This document shows, one piece after another, positions 22,191 through 31,774 of a DNA stretch of 64,000 nt. The translations under genes were made by a program, and so were the position numbers. The notes beneath the pieces were generated by a model that was not told the origin of the DNA, made no database searches, and saw nothing but the letters and a program-made list of their open reading frames with translations. Position 1 is the first letter of the stretch. Every line of letters begins with the position of its first letter. Origin of the DNA: an uncultured Lachnospiraceae bacterium (GTDB taxonomy: Bacteria > Bacillota > Clostridia > Lachnospirales > Lachnospiraceae); NCBI GenBank assembly GCA_902789175.1, contig CADANF010000014.1:1-64000 (forward strand). The letters are read 5' to 3'.

Positions 22191-24818
22191 TTATTTTATA
22201 TTTTCTTTAACAATTTTTATTATCTGAACAAGAACTGTTGGGGCTACTGCAAGTCCAAGGATCTGTATGATTTCTGTCTTACCAAGAACAGATACAGCAA
22301 AAAGATTTCTTCCTACTACTGTAAATACAGATAATGCCACAAGAATTGTTCCTATCAAAAATGCGCCTAAGCTATATGGATTCTTTCTAAATCCCAACTT
22401 GATCAAGCTTCCCTTTCCTCTGCAGTTAAAACCATGGAAAAGTCTTGCCATAGTAAGAGTAAGGAATGCCATAGTGCATGCCATTGCCGGGCTTACTTTA
22501 TGTCCAATAAGATATGCAACAACAACCACAACAGAAATAAGTGCCCCCTGAAGGATCATCTTTATATTAAATGACTTATCCATAAGATTTGCCTTTGGAT
22601 CACGTGGAGCTGCTTTAAGAACCTCTCCTTCATCCGGTTCCATACCAATAGCAAGGGCTGGAAGTGAATCTGTTACAAGGTTAATAAATAAAAGCTGTAC
22701 CGCTTTAAATGGTACCGAAAGTCCTGCAAATGATGTAAAAAGTACTGTAAGAATAGCTGCAAGATTTCCTGAAAGCAGGAAAAGTATTGTATTCTTAATG
22801 TTTGCATATACAGTTCGACCATTTGCTACAGCTTTGATTATTGTAGCAAAGTTATCATCTGAAAGGATCATAGAAGCAGCATCTTTAGATACTTCTGTTC
22901 CGGTGATACCCATGGCAACACCGATATCTGCCTGTTTTAAAGCTGGTGCATCATTTACACCGTCACCAGTCATTGATACGATCTTACCTTTTTTCTGCCA
23001 TGCATCTACTATACGGATTTTATTCTCAGGTGAAACTCTGGCATATACTGATATTTTTTCAATCTTTTCAGCAAGTTCCTCATCTGTCATTGCATCAAGT
23101 TCCATACCAGTAACTGCCATATCACCCTCTTCAAATATTCCGATCTGACGAGCGATTGCTCTGGCTGTAATCTTATGATCACCTGTTATCATTATTGTTC
23201 TTATACCAGCTGAATGAGCATTCTTAACTGCTTCCACAGATTCCGGTCTTGGTGGATCCATCTCTGAAATGAGTCCCAGAAAAATATAATCTTTTTCTGT
23301 TTCAAGGTTAAGTTCTTCATCTGTTTCTTTATAAGCAAATGCCAGAACTCTGAGCCCATTTTCTGAAAATATACGGTTCTGATCCTTGATTTTTTTCTTA
23401 TCTTCATCTGTAATAGGACGGATCTTGTCATCCTTTAATCGAATCTCTTTACATCTTTCTAAAAGCACATCTAAAGCACCTTTAGTAAATACTGTAGGCA
23501 CTCCGTGAATATAATGCTTTGTACTCATAAGCTTACGATCTGAGTCAAATGGAACTTCTCCATGTCTTACAAGCATTTCTCTAAGGTCATCTGTGCTAAG
23601 ATGAAGATCATCGCCACCCTTTTTAAATCCGTTAACATGACGGAACATTTCAAGGAGTGCATATTCTGTAGGATCTCCGATTCCCTTACCATCAACAATT
23701 GAAGAATCATTTGTAAGAGCTGCGCTATAAAGCATGTATCTATGTAACTGCTGTTTTAAATCCATATCTTCAGGCTTTAAAACTTCTTCACCAATATAGA
23801 TTTCCTGAACTGTCATTTTGTTCTGTGTGAGTGTTCCAGTTTTATCTGAACATATAACAGATACACATCCAAGAGATTCAACAGCTGCAAGACTCTTTAT
23901 TATGGCATTTTCCTGAGCCATCTTACGGGTTCCCATAGCCTGAACGATAGTGACTATTGAACCAAGAGCTTCTGGAATAGCTGCAACTGCAAGTGCTACT
24001 GCAAAAAGAAGTGCATCTAACACTTTCATTCCCTGGATCATTTCAATTCCAAATACAAGAGCTGAAATGATAAGAATACCCACTGCAAGTCTGCCTGAAA
24101 AACGATTTAAGCTTTCCTGTAAAGGAGTTTTCTTCTCCTTTGTCTTATTCATAAGTGTAGCTATCTTACCAATCTCAGTTTTCATTCCTGTTTCAGTAAC
24201 ACAGATAACTCCACGACCATAAGTCACAAGGCTTCCTGAATAAACCATATTAAGTCTATCTGCCAGTGGAACTTCCTCTTCAAATGTAACTTCTTTTTTA
24301 TCTATATTGGTAGATTCACCCGTAAGTGATGCTTCATTTACCTGTAAAGAATAATTCTCCAGGATACGTCCATCAGCAGCTATCATATCTCCTGCTTCTG
24401 CAAGAACTATATCACCAGGTACAAGGTCCTGAGATTCAATCTCTTCCTTAATCCCATTACGCATTACCTTAACATGTGGTGATGATAATTTCTTAAGTGC
24501 ATCCAGAGATTTCTGTGCCTTTACTTCCTGCAGGGTTCCAAGAACTGCATTAAGGATAAGAACTGCTACGATTACACATGTACTCTTTACATCTCCTGTA
24601 ATAGCAGAAATAACGGCTGCAATGATAAGAACAATAACTAACAGATCTTTAAACTGTCCAAAAAAGATCTGAAGAGGTGTCTTTCTTTCTCCCTCCTGTA
24701 ATTTATTCTTACCAAATTTCGCTAGTCGTTCTTCTACCTGATCTTTAGAAAGACCATCCGAGCTGCTTTCCATTTCTTTCAGCAGTTCACTGCTTTTCAT
24801 CTGATACCACTGTTTCAT
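22191..24818 (-). CDS. P-type Ca2+-transporting ATPase (SERCA/PMR1-like)
   Basis: An 875-residue P2-type ATPase. Motifs in order: cation-ATPase N domain, LTGESTNIDKK (actuator), AVAAIPEALGSIVT (membrane site PExL), CSDKTGTLTQNKMTV (phosphorylated Asp), MITGDHKITA, TGDGVNDAPALKQADIG (hinge), and NLVTDSLPALAIGMEP (TM6 calcium ligands). It pumps calcium out of the cell. The start at 24818 has GAGGAG seven bases before it. It lies eight codons or so from prfC's end but reads the same way with its own terminator. Confidence 0.93.
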   Translation of the reverse strand: MKQWYQMKSSELLKEMESSSDGLSKDQVEERLAKFGKNKLQEGERKTPLQIFFGQFKDLLVIVLIIAAVISAITGDVKSTCVIVAVLILNAVLGTLQEVKAQKSLDALKKLSSPHVKVMRNGIKEEIESQDLVPGDIVLAEAGDMIAADGRILENYSLQVNEASLTGESTNIDKKEVTFEEEVPLADRLNMVYSGSLVTYGRGVICVTETGMKTEIGKIATLMNKTKEKKTPLQESLNRFSGRLAVGILIISALVFGIEMIQGMKVLDALLFAVALAVAAIPEALGSIVTIVQAMGTRKMAQENAIIKSLAAVESLGCVSVICSDKTGTLTQNKMTVQEIYIGEEVLKPEDMDLKQQLHRYMLYSAALTNDSSIVDGKGIGDPTEYALLEMFRHVNGFKKGGDDLHLSTDDLREMLVRHGEVPFDSDRKLMSTKHYIHGVPTVFTKGALDVLLERCKEIRLKDDKIRPITDEDKKKIKDQNRIFSENGLRVLAFAYKETDEELNLETEKDYIFLGLISEMDPPRPESVEAVKNAHSAGIRTIMITGDHKITARAIARQIGIFEEGDMAVTGMELDAMTDEELAEKIEKISVYARVSPENKIRIVDAWQKKGKIVSMTGDGVNDAPALKQADIGVAMGITGTEVSKDAASMILSDDNFATIIKAVANGRTVYANIKNTILFLLSGNLAAILTVLFTSFAGLSVPFKAVQLLFINLVTDSLPALAIGMEPDEGEVLKAAPRDPKANLMDKSFNIKMILQGALISVVVVVAYLIGHKVSPAMACTMAFLTLTMARLFHGFNCRGKGSLIKLGFRKNPYSLGAFLIGTILVALSVFTVVGRNLFAVSVLGKTEIIQILGLAVAPTVLVQIIKIVKENIK

Positions 24819-24864
24819 ATTCATTCTCCTCTCATTTTTATAGCTAGTTAATGCCAAGCTAAAA

Positions 24865-26457
24865 CTAGTTTCTACTGAACTCAGTAAGCTTTAATTCAGG
24901 ATTTCTCTCCTGTACCATTCCCACGCTCCAGGCATTGATAAAGAGAAGAAGCGGATTACCCTTTAAGTCCTTAATCTTTTTCATATCTGAAGTTCCATTT
25001 ATCTGATTAACATTAACTTCATCCTTATTTTCAATCCAACGGATGTGCTCATAAGGAAGTGGCTCTAAACGAATGTCCACATTATACTCATTTTCAAGGC
25101 GGAATTTAAGAACATCAAACTGCAGGGTACCAACAACACCTACAATTATCTCTTCCATACCAGTATTAAATTCCTGGAAAATCTGTATTGCACCTTCCTG
25201 AGCAATCTGGCCGACACCTTTAATGAACTGTTTTCTCTTCATGGTATCCAGCTGAATAACCCTTGCAAAATGTTCCGGTGCGAAAGTAGGTATACCTTCA
25301 TAGCAGTATTTTTTATTGCCTGCCACCAAAGTATCTCCAATAGAGAAAATTCCTGGATCAAATACACCGATAATATCCCCTGCATATGCTTCAGAAACAA
25401 TATGTCTTTCTTCTGCCATCATCTGCTGTGGCTGTGAAAGTTTAATTTTCTTATTTCCCTGCATATGGAACACTTCCATTCCTGCATCATATTTTCCTGA
25501 GCAGATACGCATAAAGGCAATACGGTCTCTATGAGCCTTATTCATATTAGCCTGTATCTTAAATACAAAAGCTGAAAATGGATTTTCTACAGGATCTATA
25601 ATTCCTTCTGTTGAATTTCTTGCCAAAGGTGAAGATGTCATTGCAAGGAAATGTGACAGGAATGTTTCAACGCCAAAGTTTGTAAGTGCTGATCCAAAGA
25701 ATACAGGTGATAATTCACCCGCATCAACCTTTGCCTGATCAAATTCGGCTGAAGCTCCGTCTAAAAGCTCCACATCTTCCATAAGTTTCTCATAATACTC
25801 ATCACCTATAACTTCACGAAGACAAGGATCATCTATTGATATATCTTCTTCTTCAACCTGCTTTTGTCCATTAGAGGTGGCTGTAAATTTAGAAACAACC
25901 TTAGTTTTTCTATCAAATGTTCCTTTAAAACCTTTTCCTGAACCGATTGGCCAGTTTATTGGACATGTAGCTATTCCTAAGACATTTTCAATTTCATCTA
26001 TAAGTTCAAATGGATCATTTGCATCTCTATCCATCTTATTGATAAATGTAAATATAGGTATATGACGCATTACACATACCTTAAAAAGCTTAATTGTCTG
26101 TTTCTCGACACCCTTGCTTCCATCGATTACCATGACTGCTGAATCTGCTGCCATAAGGGTACGATAGGTATCCTCAGAGAAATCTTCATGTCCAGGAGTA
26201 TCAAGGATGTTGATACATTTTCCATCATAATTAAACTGTAAAACTGATGAAGTAACTGAGATACCACGCTGTTTTTCAATTTCCATCCAGTCGGATACTG
26301 CATGCTTTGCTGTTTTTTTACCCTTAACAGATCCTGCCAGATTTATAGCACCTCCATATAAGAGAAACTTCTCTGTAAGTGTTGTTTTACCTGCATCAGG
26401 GTGAGAGATAATCGCAAATGTTCGTCTCTTCTTAATTTCTTCTTCTAACTTAGCCAT
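24865..26457 (-). CDS. prfC: peptide chain release factor 3
   Basis: A 530-residue translational GTPase of RF3 type. SHPDAGKTTLTEKFLL (G1), GISVTSSV (G2), LDTPGHEDFSEDTYR (G3, with the RF3-specific EDTYR) and FINKMDRD (G4) are present; the C-terminus keeps RF3 signatures (GVVGTLQFDVLKFRLENEY). It removes RF1/RF2 from ribosomes after peptide release. Length is as usual. Confidence 0.96.
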   Translation of the reverse strand: MAKLEEEIKKRRTFAIISHPDAGKTTLTEKFLLYGGAINLAGSVKGKKTAKHAVSDWMEIEKQRGISVTSSVLQFNYDGKCINILDTPGHEDFSEDTYRTLMAADSAVMVIDGSKGVEKQTIKLFKVCVMRHIPIFTFINKMDRDANDPFELIDEIENVLGIATCPINWPIGSGKGFKGTFDRKTKVVSKFTATSNGQKQVEEEDISIDDPCLREVIGDEYYEKLMEDVELLDGASAEFDQAKVDAGELSPVFFGSALTNFGVETFLSHFLAMTSSPLARNSTEGIIDPVENPFSAFVFKIQANMNKAHRDRIAFMRICSGKYDAGMEVFHMQGNKKIKLSQPQQMMAEERHIVSEAYAGDIIGVFDPGIFSIGDTLVAGNKKYCYEGIPTFAPEHFARVIQLDTMKRKQFIKGVGQIAQEGAIQIFQEFNTGMEEIIVGVVGTLQFDVLKFRLENEYNVDIRLEPLPYEHIRWIENKDEVNVNQINGTSDMKKIKDLKGNPLLLFINAWSVGMVQERNPELKLTEFSRN

Positions 26458-26550
26458 TTTAAAAACTCCATTCTATTAAAAACCAAGTTAGTATTATACA
26501 TTGTTTATTTGGATACTTGCAATCACATGTTTCATTCTCTTTGCTATTAC

Positions 26551-26584
26551 CAAAAAACTCCGCCCTGTTTCCAGAGCGGAGTCA
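26551..26584 (-). terminator. terminator of NifU-like/GGGtGRT operon
   Basis: ACTCCGCTCTG, GAAA loop, CAGGGCGGAGT, then TTTTTT on the minus strand; about 32 bases after the GGGtGRT stop. Confidence 0.9.
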
Positions 26585-26615
26585 AAATTATCTTTTATAT
26601 TTTGCTAAGTAAAAC

Positions 26616-27635
26616 TTAGAACTTACCAGCCTTTGCTGCTTCTTCGATAGAAACGGCTGTTGATACTGTCATACCAACCATTGGGTTGTTACCAGCACCG
26701 ATAAGACCCATCATTTCTACGTGAGCAGGAACTGATGATGATCCAGCGAACTGTGCATCTGAGTGCATACGTCCCATAGTATCTGTCATACCATATGAAG
26801 CAGGACCTGCAGCCATGTTATCTGGGTGAAGTGTACGTCCTGTTCCACCACCTGATGCAACTGAGAAGTACTTCTTACCAGCTTCAAGTCTTTCCTTCTT
26901 GTATGTACCAGCTACTGGATGCTGGAAACGTGTAGGATTTGTTGAGTTACCTGTGATAGATACATCAACATTTTCCTTCCACATGATAGCAACACCTTCG
27001 CAAACATCGTTAGCGCCGTAGCAGTTAACGAGTGCTCTTGGAGATGAAGGATCCTTAGAGAAGCACTTACGTGAAACTTCTTCTACTGTATTTGTATATG
27101 GATCATACTTTGTCTCAACAAATGTGAAACCGTTGATACGTGAAATAATATATGCAGCGTCCTTACCAAGACCGTTAAGGATAACACGGAGTGGCTTCTG
27201 ACGAACCTTGTTAGCCTTCTCAGCGATACCGATAGCACCTTCTGCTGCAGCGAATGACTCGTGACCAGCAAGGAATGCGAAACATTCTGTATCTTCTTCA
27301 AGAAGCATCTTACCAAGGTTACCATGTCCAAGACCTACCTTACGTGTATCAGCAACTGATCCAGGGATGCAGAAAGCCTGAAGACCTTCTCCGATTGCAG
27401 CAGCTGCATCAGCAGCCTTACGGCAACCCTTCTTAATTGCGATAGCGGCACCTACTGTGTAAGCCCACTTTGCGTTTTCAAAACAGATTGGCTGAATGCC
27501 TTCGATGAGGTGATATACATCAAGACCAGCAGCCTCTGTGATTTCTTTACATTCCTCTATAGAATTGATGCCGTACTCTTTAAGCTTAGCAAGAATCTGA
27601 GGTTCTCTTCTTTCATATGATTCAAATAATGCCAT
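26616..27635 (-). CDS. GGGtGRT protein, function unknown
   Basis: A 339-residue cytoplasmic protein named for its glycine motif, here ASGGGTGRTLHPDNMAAGPA. Other conserved-looking parts are YERREPQILAKLKEYGI at the start, LGHGNLGKMLLEEDTECFAF, GANDVCEGVAIMWKENVD and MMGLIGAGNNPMVGMTVSTA. Homologues occur in anaerobic Firmicutes next to a NifU-like scaffold gene, as here (21 bases downstream of it). The biochemical role is not known to me. A link to iron-sulfur or cysteine/selenium metabolism is only suggested by its partner. The strong ribosome site and promoter suggest good expression. Confidence 0.85.
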   Translation of the reverse strand: MALFESYERREPQILAKLKEYGINSIEECKEITEAAGLDVYHLIEGIQPICFENAKWAYTVGAAIAIKKGCRKAADAAAAIGEGLQAFCIPGSVADTRKVGLGHGNLGKMLLEEDTECFAFLAGHESFAAAEGAIGIAEKANKVRQKPLRVILNGLGKDAAYIISRINGFTFVETKYDPYTNTVEEVSRKCFSKDPSSPRALVNCYGANDVCEGVAIMWKENVDVSITGNSTNPTRFQHPVAGTYKKERLEAGKKYFSVASGGGTGRTLHPDNMAAGPASYGMTDTMGRMHSDAQFAGSSSVPAHVEMMGLIGAGNNPMVGMTVSTAVSIEEAAKAGKF

Positions 27636-27656
27636 GTCTCTTTTTCCTCCTCACAA

Positions 27657-28349
27657 TTACTGTTTTCTAGGGTCAATGAAACGAACAGCATCAGCGATAC
27701 GGCCATACTGACCTGAAGCCTTTTCAAGTGCTGTATTAGCATCATCACCGGCTTTGATGAAGTCCATCATCTTACCAAAGTTAACATACTTATATCCAAT
27801 GATTTCATCGTTCTCATCAAGACCGATCTCTGTGATATAACCGTCTGTAAGTTCAAGGTAACGAGGTCCCTTTGAAAGAGTACCATATGTTGTACCTACC
27901 ATTGAACGTGTTCCCTTACCAAGATCTTCAAGACCTGCACCGATCTGAAGTCCATCCTCTGAGAATGCACTCTGTGTACGACCGTAAGCGATCTGAAGGA
28001 AAAGTTCTCTCATAGCTGTATTGATAGCATCACAAACAAGGTCTGTGTTAAGAGCTTCAAGCACTGTAAGTCCTGGAAGGATTTCAGCTGCCATAGCTGC
28101 TGAATGTGTCATACCTGAACATCCGATTGTCTCTACAAGAGCCTCCTGGATGATACCTTCCTTAACGTTGAGTGAAAGCTTACAGCAACCCTGCTGAGGT
28201 GCACACCAGCCTATACCATGTGTATAGCCTGAAATATCCTTAACTTCCTTAGACTGTACCCACTTTGCTTCCTCTGGAATTGGAGCAGCACCATGATGTA
28301 CGCCCTGAGTTACAGGACACATGTTTTTAACTTCTGATGAATAAGTCAT
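27657..28349 (-). CDS. NifU/IscU-like iron-sulfur scaffold-type protein, partner of GGGtGRT
   Basis: A 230-residue protein related to the NifU/IscU N-terminal scaffold family: GWCAPQQGCCKLSLNVKEG, then IGCSGMTHSAAMAAEILPG carry Cys residues placed as in scaffold proteins (C-x..GCSGMTHSA matching the GCSGxAxS pattern). The C-terminal half (about 140-230) is an extension absent from classical IscU. It is the first gene of a two-gene operon with the GGGtGRT gene and follows a clear promoter. No cysteine desulfurase is adjacent; the nearest is at 38658. A cluster-assembly role is inference. Confidence 0.8.
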   Translation of the reverse strand: MTYSSEVKNMCPVTQGVHHGAAPIPEEAKWVQSKEVKDISGYTHGIGWCAPQQGCCKLSLNVKEGIIQEALVETIGCSGMTHSAAMAAEILPGLTVLEALNTDLVCDAINTAMRELFLQIAYGRTQSAFSEDGLQIGAGLEDLGKGTRSMVGTTYGTLSKGPRYLELTDGYITEIGLDENDEIIGYKYVNFGKMMDFIKAGDDANTALEKASGQYGRIADAVRFIDPRKQ

Positions 28350-28404
28350 TATTTAACTCCTTTCAATAGTTTTTCTACCAAAATGCTTTTTTGCATACAA
28401 AATT

Positions 28405-28434
28405 ATTATCGAATAAGAGCCCCAAGTTAGTCAA
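28405..28434 (-). promoter_or_regulatory. promoter of NifU-like/GGGtGRT operon
   Basis: Minus-strand TTGACT, 18 bases, GATAAT, about 55 bases ahead of the NifU-like start. Confidence 0.7.
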
Positions 28435-28484
28435 GACTACCTTGTCATAGTACAGAAAATTTCACAGCCATTTTGATATATTTC

Positions 28485-28543
28485 CCTCTCGCCTGACGAC
28501 TGCCTACATTTCCCTCTCGCCTGGCGGCTCGATGTCGGGCAGT
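28485..28543. repeat. dispersed repeat family 1, copy B (first module only)
   Basis: CCTCTCGCCTGGCGGCTCGA and TGTCGGGCAGTC match 11293-11329 with one change, and a shorter CCTCTCGCCTGACGACTGCC precedes it. It fills the gap between the zinc ATPase end and the NifU-like promoter. Confidence 0.75.
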
Positions 28544-28555
28544 CTATATTTTATG

Positions 28556-30454
28556 TCATTTTTTAATGGTAAGTGTTCTGGTTGCATTTAAAACTGCAAG
28601 TATCATAACTCCTACATCTGCAAATATAGCTATCCACATATTGGCTATTCCAAGAGCTCCTAAGATAAGGCATATCACTTTTACTCCAATGGCAAATGCA
28701 ATGTTCTGCCTTACTATGCTAAGAGTTTTTCTTGAGATTCTCATGGCAAGTGAAATCTTAGCCGGATCATCATCCATAAGAACAATATCCGCAGCTTCAA
28801 TTGCTGCGTCCTGTCCCATACCTCCCATGGCAATTCCTATATCTGCTCTGGCAAGTACCGGTGCATCATTTATTCCATCACCGACAAATGCAAGCCTGTC
28901 ACTTCTTTCTCCTTTAACAGCTTTCTTATCTAACTCTCCTATAAGTCTTTCAACATTTGAAACCTTATCCTGAGGAAGAAGTTCTGCCTTATAACTGCTA
29001 AGGCCGATCTCATCTGCAACCTTTTTTGCAGCAGCCTTAGAGTCTCCTGTAAGCATTACAGTTTTAATACCCTGTTCTCTTAAATCCTTTATTGCTTTAG
29101 GTGTATTATCCTTTATCTTATCAGATATCACTATACATCCCAGGTATTTGCTGTCTTCTGAAATATAGACCACAGTGCCTTCGTTATGTTCTTCTGAAAC
29201 AAGAGCATTAGTTCTTTCCATCAGCTTTATGTTGCCTAAGTAAACTTTTTTTCCAGATACATTTGCAGCAACTCCATGTCCTGCTATATCTTCTATCTCG
29301 CTTACCTTTGAGCGGTCTATATCTCTTCCATAAGCTTTTTTAATTGATGCGCTTATCGGATGATTACTTGCACTTTCGGCATATGCTGCTAATTCTAAAA
29401 GTTCTTCTTTTGAAATGCTTTTCTCAGGGTAGATGCCATTTACCTCAAATACTCCCTTTGTAAGAGTTCCTGTCTTATCAAAAACTATAGTCTTTGTATC
29501 TGCAAGAATTTCAAGATAATTTGAACCTTTAACCAGGATTCCGTTTTTAGATGCACAGCCTATTCCTCCAAAGAAGCCAAGGGGAACTGATATTACAACT
29601 GCACATGGGCAGGATATTACAAGGAATGTAAGAGCTCTCATTAACCATACAGTCCAGCCTGCACTGCGTCCCATTATAAGTAATACTACCGGTGGAAGTA
29701 CTGCCAGGGCTAAGGCCAGATAACAAACTATCGGTGTGTAATATTTTGCAAATTTTGAAATGAAATTCTCCGCCTTTGCTTTCTTAAGGCTTGAATTTTC
29801 CACCAGATCAAGAATCTTTGAAACTGTTGATTCTCCGAATTCTTTACTGGTACGCACTTTTATCATTCCGTCTAAAGCAATACAACCGCTGATAACTTCA
29901 TTTCCAGTTTCAGCGTTTCTTGGAACTGATTCACCTGTAAGAGCTGAAGTATCTATCATTGATCTTCCTTCGATTATCTCCCCATCTATAGGAATTTTCT
30001 CTCCCGGATTTACTACTATGATACTTCCTATCTCAATATCATCCGGATCTTCCTCAGTGATAGTTCCGTCTTCATGATAGAGATTTGCTGTATCAGGCCT
30101 TATATCCATAAGTTCGGCAATATTTTTCCTGCTTTTACCTACTGCTATACTCTGGAAAAGCTCTCCTATCTGATAGAAAAGCATTACTGCAACGCCTTCT
30201 AGAAACTCGCCGGTTCCGATAGCTCCAACTGTAGCAATGGCCATAAGGAAGTTCTCATCAAAGACTCTTCCATTTTTTATATTTTTTACTGCAGCCTTTA
30301 AAACATCATAACCCACAATAAAATATGGGATAAGAAACAGTGGCAGCTCTATCCATTTATTGATTTTAAACAGCCTGGTAACGATGATAAGCCCTGTTAC
30401 AAGTACAAGGCTTATTATTATCCTCCATAGATTTTTCTTTTGTTTAGCGGTCAT
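28556..30454 (-). CDS. P1B-type zinc/cadmium efflux ATPase
   Basis: A 632-residue heavy-metal ATPase: LTGESVPRNAE (actuator), ISCPCAVVISVPLG (metal-binding CPC in TM6), VFDKTGTLTKG (phosphorylated Asp), SASNHPISASI (HP motif), GDGINDAPVLARADIG (hinge) and FADVGVMILAVLNATR (TM8 with the Asp-x-Gly expected of Zn/Cd pumps). It lacks a fused N-terminal HMA domain; a separate 72-residue HMA protein is encoded one codon upstream. It probably exports excess zinc or cadmium. The gene is third of arsR-HMA-ATPase on the minus strand. Confidence 0.93.
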   Translation of the reverse strand: MTAKQKKNLWRIIISLVLVTGLIIVTRLFKINKWIELPLFLIPYFIVGYDVLKAAVKNIKNGRVFDENFLMAIATVGAIGTGEFLEGVAVMLFYQIGELFQSIAVGKSRKNIAELMDIRPDTANLYHEDGTITEEDPDDIEIGSIIVVNPGEKIPIDGEIIEGRSMIDTSALTGESVPRNAETGNEVISGCIALDGMIKVRTSKEFGESTVSKILDLVENSSLKKAKAENFISKFAKYYTPIVCYLALALAVLPPVVLLIMGRSAGWTVWLMRALTFLVISCPCAVVISVPLGFFGGIGCASKNGILVKGSNYLEILADTKTIVFDKTGTLTKGVFEVNGIYPEKSISKEELLELAAYAESASNHPISASIKKAYGRDIDRSKVSEIEDIAGHGVAANVSGKKVYLGNIKLMERTNALVSEEHNEGTVVYISEDSKYLGCIVISDKIKDNTPKAIKDLREQGIKTVMLTGDSKAAAKKVADEIGLSSYKAELLPQDKVSNVERLIGELDKKAVKGERSDRLAFVGDGINDAPVLARADIGIAMGGMGQDAAIEAADIVLMDDDPAKISLAMRISRKTLSIVRQNIAFAIGVKVICLILGALGIANMWIAIFADVGVMILAVLNATRTLTIKK

Positions 30455-30456
30455 TT

Positions 30457-30675
30457 CTATAAATAAATCTCCATATCTTCTTCTATCTTTTTAACATTAG
30501 CTCTTGCCTGCTTCATTACTTCATCAGGATCTACTCCCTCTTCAAATTCGACCTTACACTTAAGAGTCATAAATGAAAGTACACAGTCCTTTACTCCTGC
30601 TGTATTTTTAATAGCTTCCTGCATTTTCTCTGCACATGCTGCACAATCAACTTCTACCTTATATGTTTTCTTCAT
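30457..30675 (-). CDS. free-standing HMA metal-binding protein
   Basis: A 72-residue ferredoxin-fold HMA domain with metal motif VDCAACAEKM (Cys-x-x-Cys) and the usual GVKDCVLSFMT strand. The acidic flanks (EFEEGVDPDE; EEDMEIYL) fit zinc/cadmium rather than copper partners. It ends two bases before the ATPase gene and probably delivers metal to the pump in place of a fused domain. Confidence 0.88.
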   Translation of the reverse strand: MKKTYKVEVDCAACAEKMQEAIKNTAGVKDCVLSFMTLKCKVEFEEGVDPDEVMKQARANVKKIEEDMEIYL

Positions 30676-30760
30676 AATATTTATCCTCGCTTTTCTTAGT
30701 TTTTCTTTTTGTTTTTCTTTTAAATAATTTTCCTGTTTTTTTGTAAAGTCTGTTATCTAT

Positions 30761-31117
30761 TTACTCTTCCACATGTTCCATACCCATGCAAAGTATTGTC
30801 TTTACATGTTCATCATCCAGGGAATAATAGATACTCTTTCCTTCTCTTCTAAATTTAACCAGCTTTGCATCTTTAAGGATCCTTAACTGATGACTTATGG
30901 ATGACTGACTGAGACCAAGAAGAGCCGACATATCATTTACACAAAGTTCTCCTTCAAATAATGAATAGAGAATCTTAATTCTGGTGGAATCTCCAAATAT
31001 CCTGAACAATTCTGAAAGATCATACAGATATTCGTCGCAAGGCATGCATCTTTCATTGCAGATATTTGTTGGTGTTTCTATATTTTCAACTTTTTCATTA
31101 TTATTTATATCGCCCAA
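30761..31117 (-). CDS. ArsR/SmtB-family metal-sensing repressor
   Basis: A 118-residue winged-helix regulator: RIFGDSTRIKILYSLFEGEL, LLGLSQSSISHQLRILKDAK (recognition helix) and a hairpin wing. The alpha-5 zinc site is complete: in DDEHVKTILCMGMEHVEE the Asp, His, His, Glu spacing (2, 11, 3) matches CzrA/SmtB sensors. N-terminal Cys residues (CNERCMPC) and ELCVND could add a second site. The start is TTG at 31117 with AGGAGG six bases before it. It should repress its own HMA/ATPase operon until zinc binds. Confidence 0.92.
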   Translation of the reverse strand: MGDINNNEKVENIETPTNICNERCMPCDEYLYDLSELFRIFGDSTRIKILYSLFEGELCVNDMSALLGLSQSSISHQLRILKDAKLVKFRREGKSIYYSLDDEHVKTILCMGMEHVEE

Positions 31118-31133
31118 GTTTTACCTCCTTATT

Positions 31134-31163
31134 AACATATGTTCATTTGTTCATATGTTCAAT
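31134..31163. promoter_or_regulatory. ArsR/SmtB operator region
   Basis: Minus strand shows three TGAACA half-sites in TTGAACATATGAACAAATGA-CATATG, directly upstream of the arsR ribosome site. TGAACA is the half-site recognised by this family. Confidence 0.65.
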
Positions 31164-31220
31164 ATATAACTATTATTATTAAATGTCAATATTAAAAATA
31201 TTTATGTGGTTTTATTTATA

Positions 31221-31249
31221 TTGACAGCTCGATTAAAGACTGTTATATT
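31221..31249 (+). promoter_or_regulatory. promoter of Fur-like/ZIP operon
   Basis: TTGACA, 17 bases, TATATT; start expected near 31256, divergent from the arsR promoter. Confidence 0.8.
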
Positions 31250-31261
31250 TCTTTTGAATTT

Positions 31262-31280
31262 GAAATAAATTATCATTTTC
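31262..31280. promoter_or_regulatory. Fur/Zur-box-like site
   Basis: Read on the minus strand GAAAATGATAATTTATTTC agrees with the Fur consensus at 14 of 19 positions. It lies between the transcription start and the ribosome site of the Fur-like gene, suggesting autorepression. Confidence 0.5.
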
Positions 31281-31290
31281 GGAGGGTGAA

Positions 31291-31734
31291 ATGGCCACTG
31301 GTTCAAGAGGAAAATATAAGACAAAACATTACTATACTATTCTGGATTATATAAAGAGCAAACCTACAAAACACTATACTGCTGCAGAGATTGACGCAGC
31401 ATTTTCAGGTAAGGATAAAAATATAGGCACCGCCACTGTTTATAGAAACCTTGAAAGAATGGTAGAAGAAGGGATTCTTACAAAATACTATATTGATAAG
31501 GACAGTGCGGCATATTATCAGTACCTTGACCCTGAGTCACATTCTCCAAAAGGCACCTGCTATCATTTAAGATGTGAAGTATGCGGCAGATTAATTCATC
31601 TTCACTGCAAGGAAGTAGATGAATTTAAAGATCATATGTTAAGAGAACATTCATTTCATCTGGATCCTATGAGAACTGTTTTTTACGGAATCTGCGACGA
31701 ATGCGCAGGTATTAAGAGAATTCAGATTGTATAG
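31291..31734 (+). CDS. Fur-family metal regulator, probably zinc-responsive (Zur-like)
   Basis: A 147-residue Fur-family protein. The winged helix includes HYTAAEIDAAFSGKDKNIGT then ATVYRNLERMVEEGIL; the metal parts are HLRCEVCGRLIHLHC (Cys-x-x-Cys and His residues) and GICDECAGI (second Cys-x-x-Cys), the structural zinc site. GGAGG precedes the start. It shares an operon with a ZIP transporter and lies divergent to the zinc efflux genes, so a zinc role is favoured over iron. The exact metal is inferred. Confidence 0.88.
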   Translation: MATGSRGKYKTKHYYTILDYIKSKPTKHYTAAEIDAAFSGKDKNIGTATVYRNLERMVEEGILTKYYIDKDSAAYYQYLDPESHSPKGTCYHLRCEVCGRLIHLHCKEVDEFKDHMLREHSFHLDPMRTVFYGICDECAGIKRIQIV

Positions 31735-31774
31735 ACTAAAAAAGAATAGAATAAAACATAAAGGAAGTTTATAA

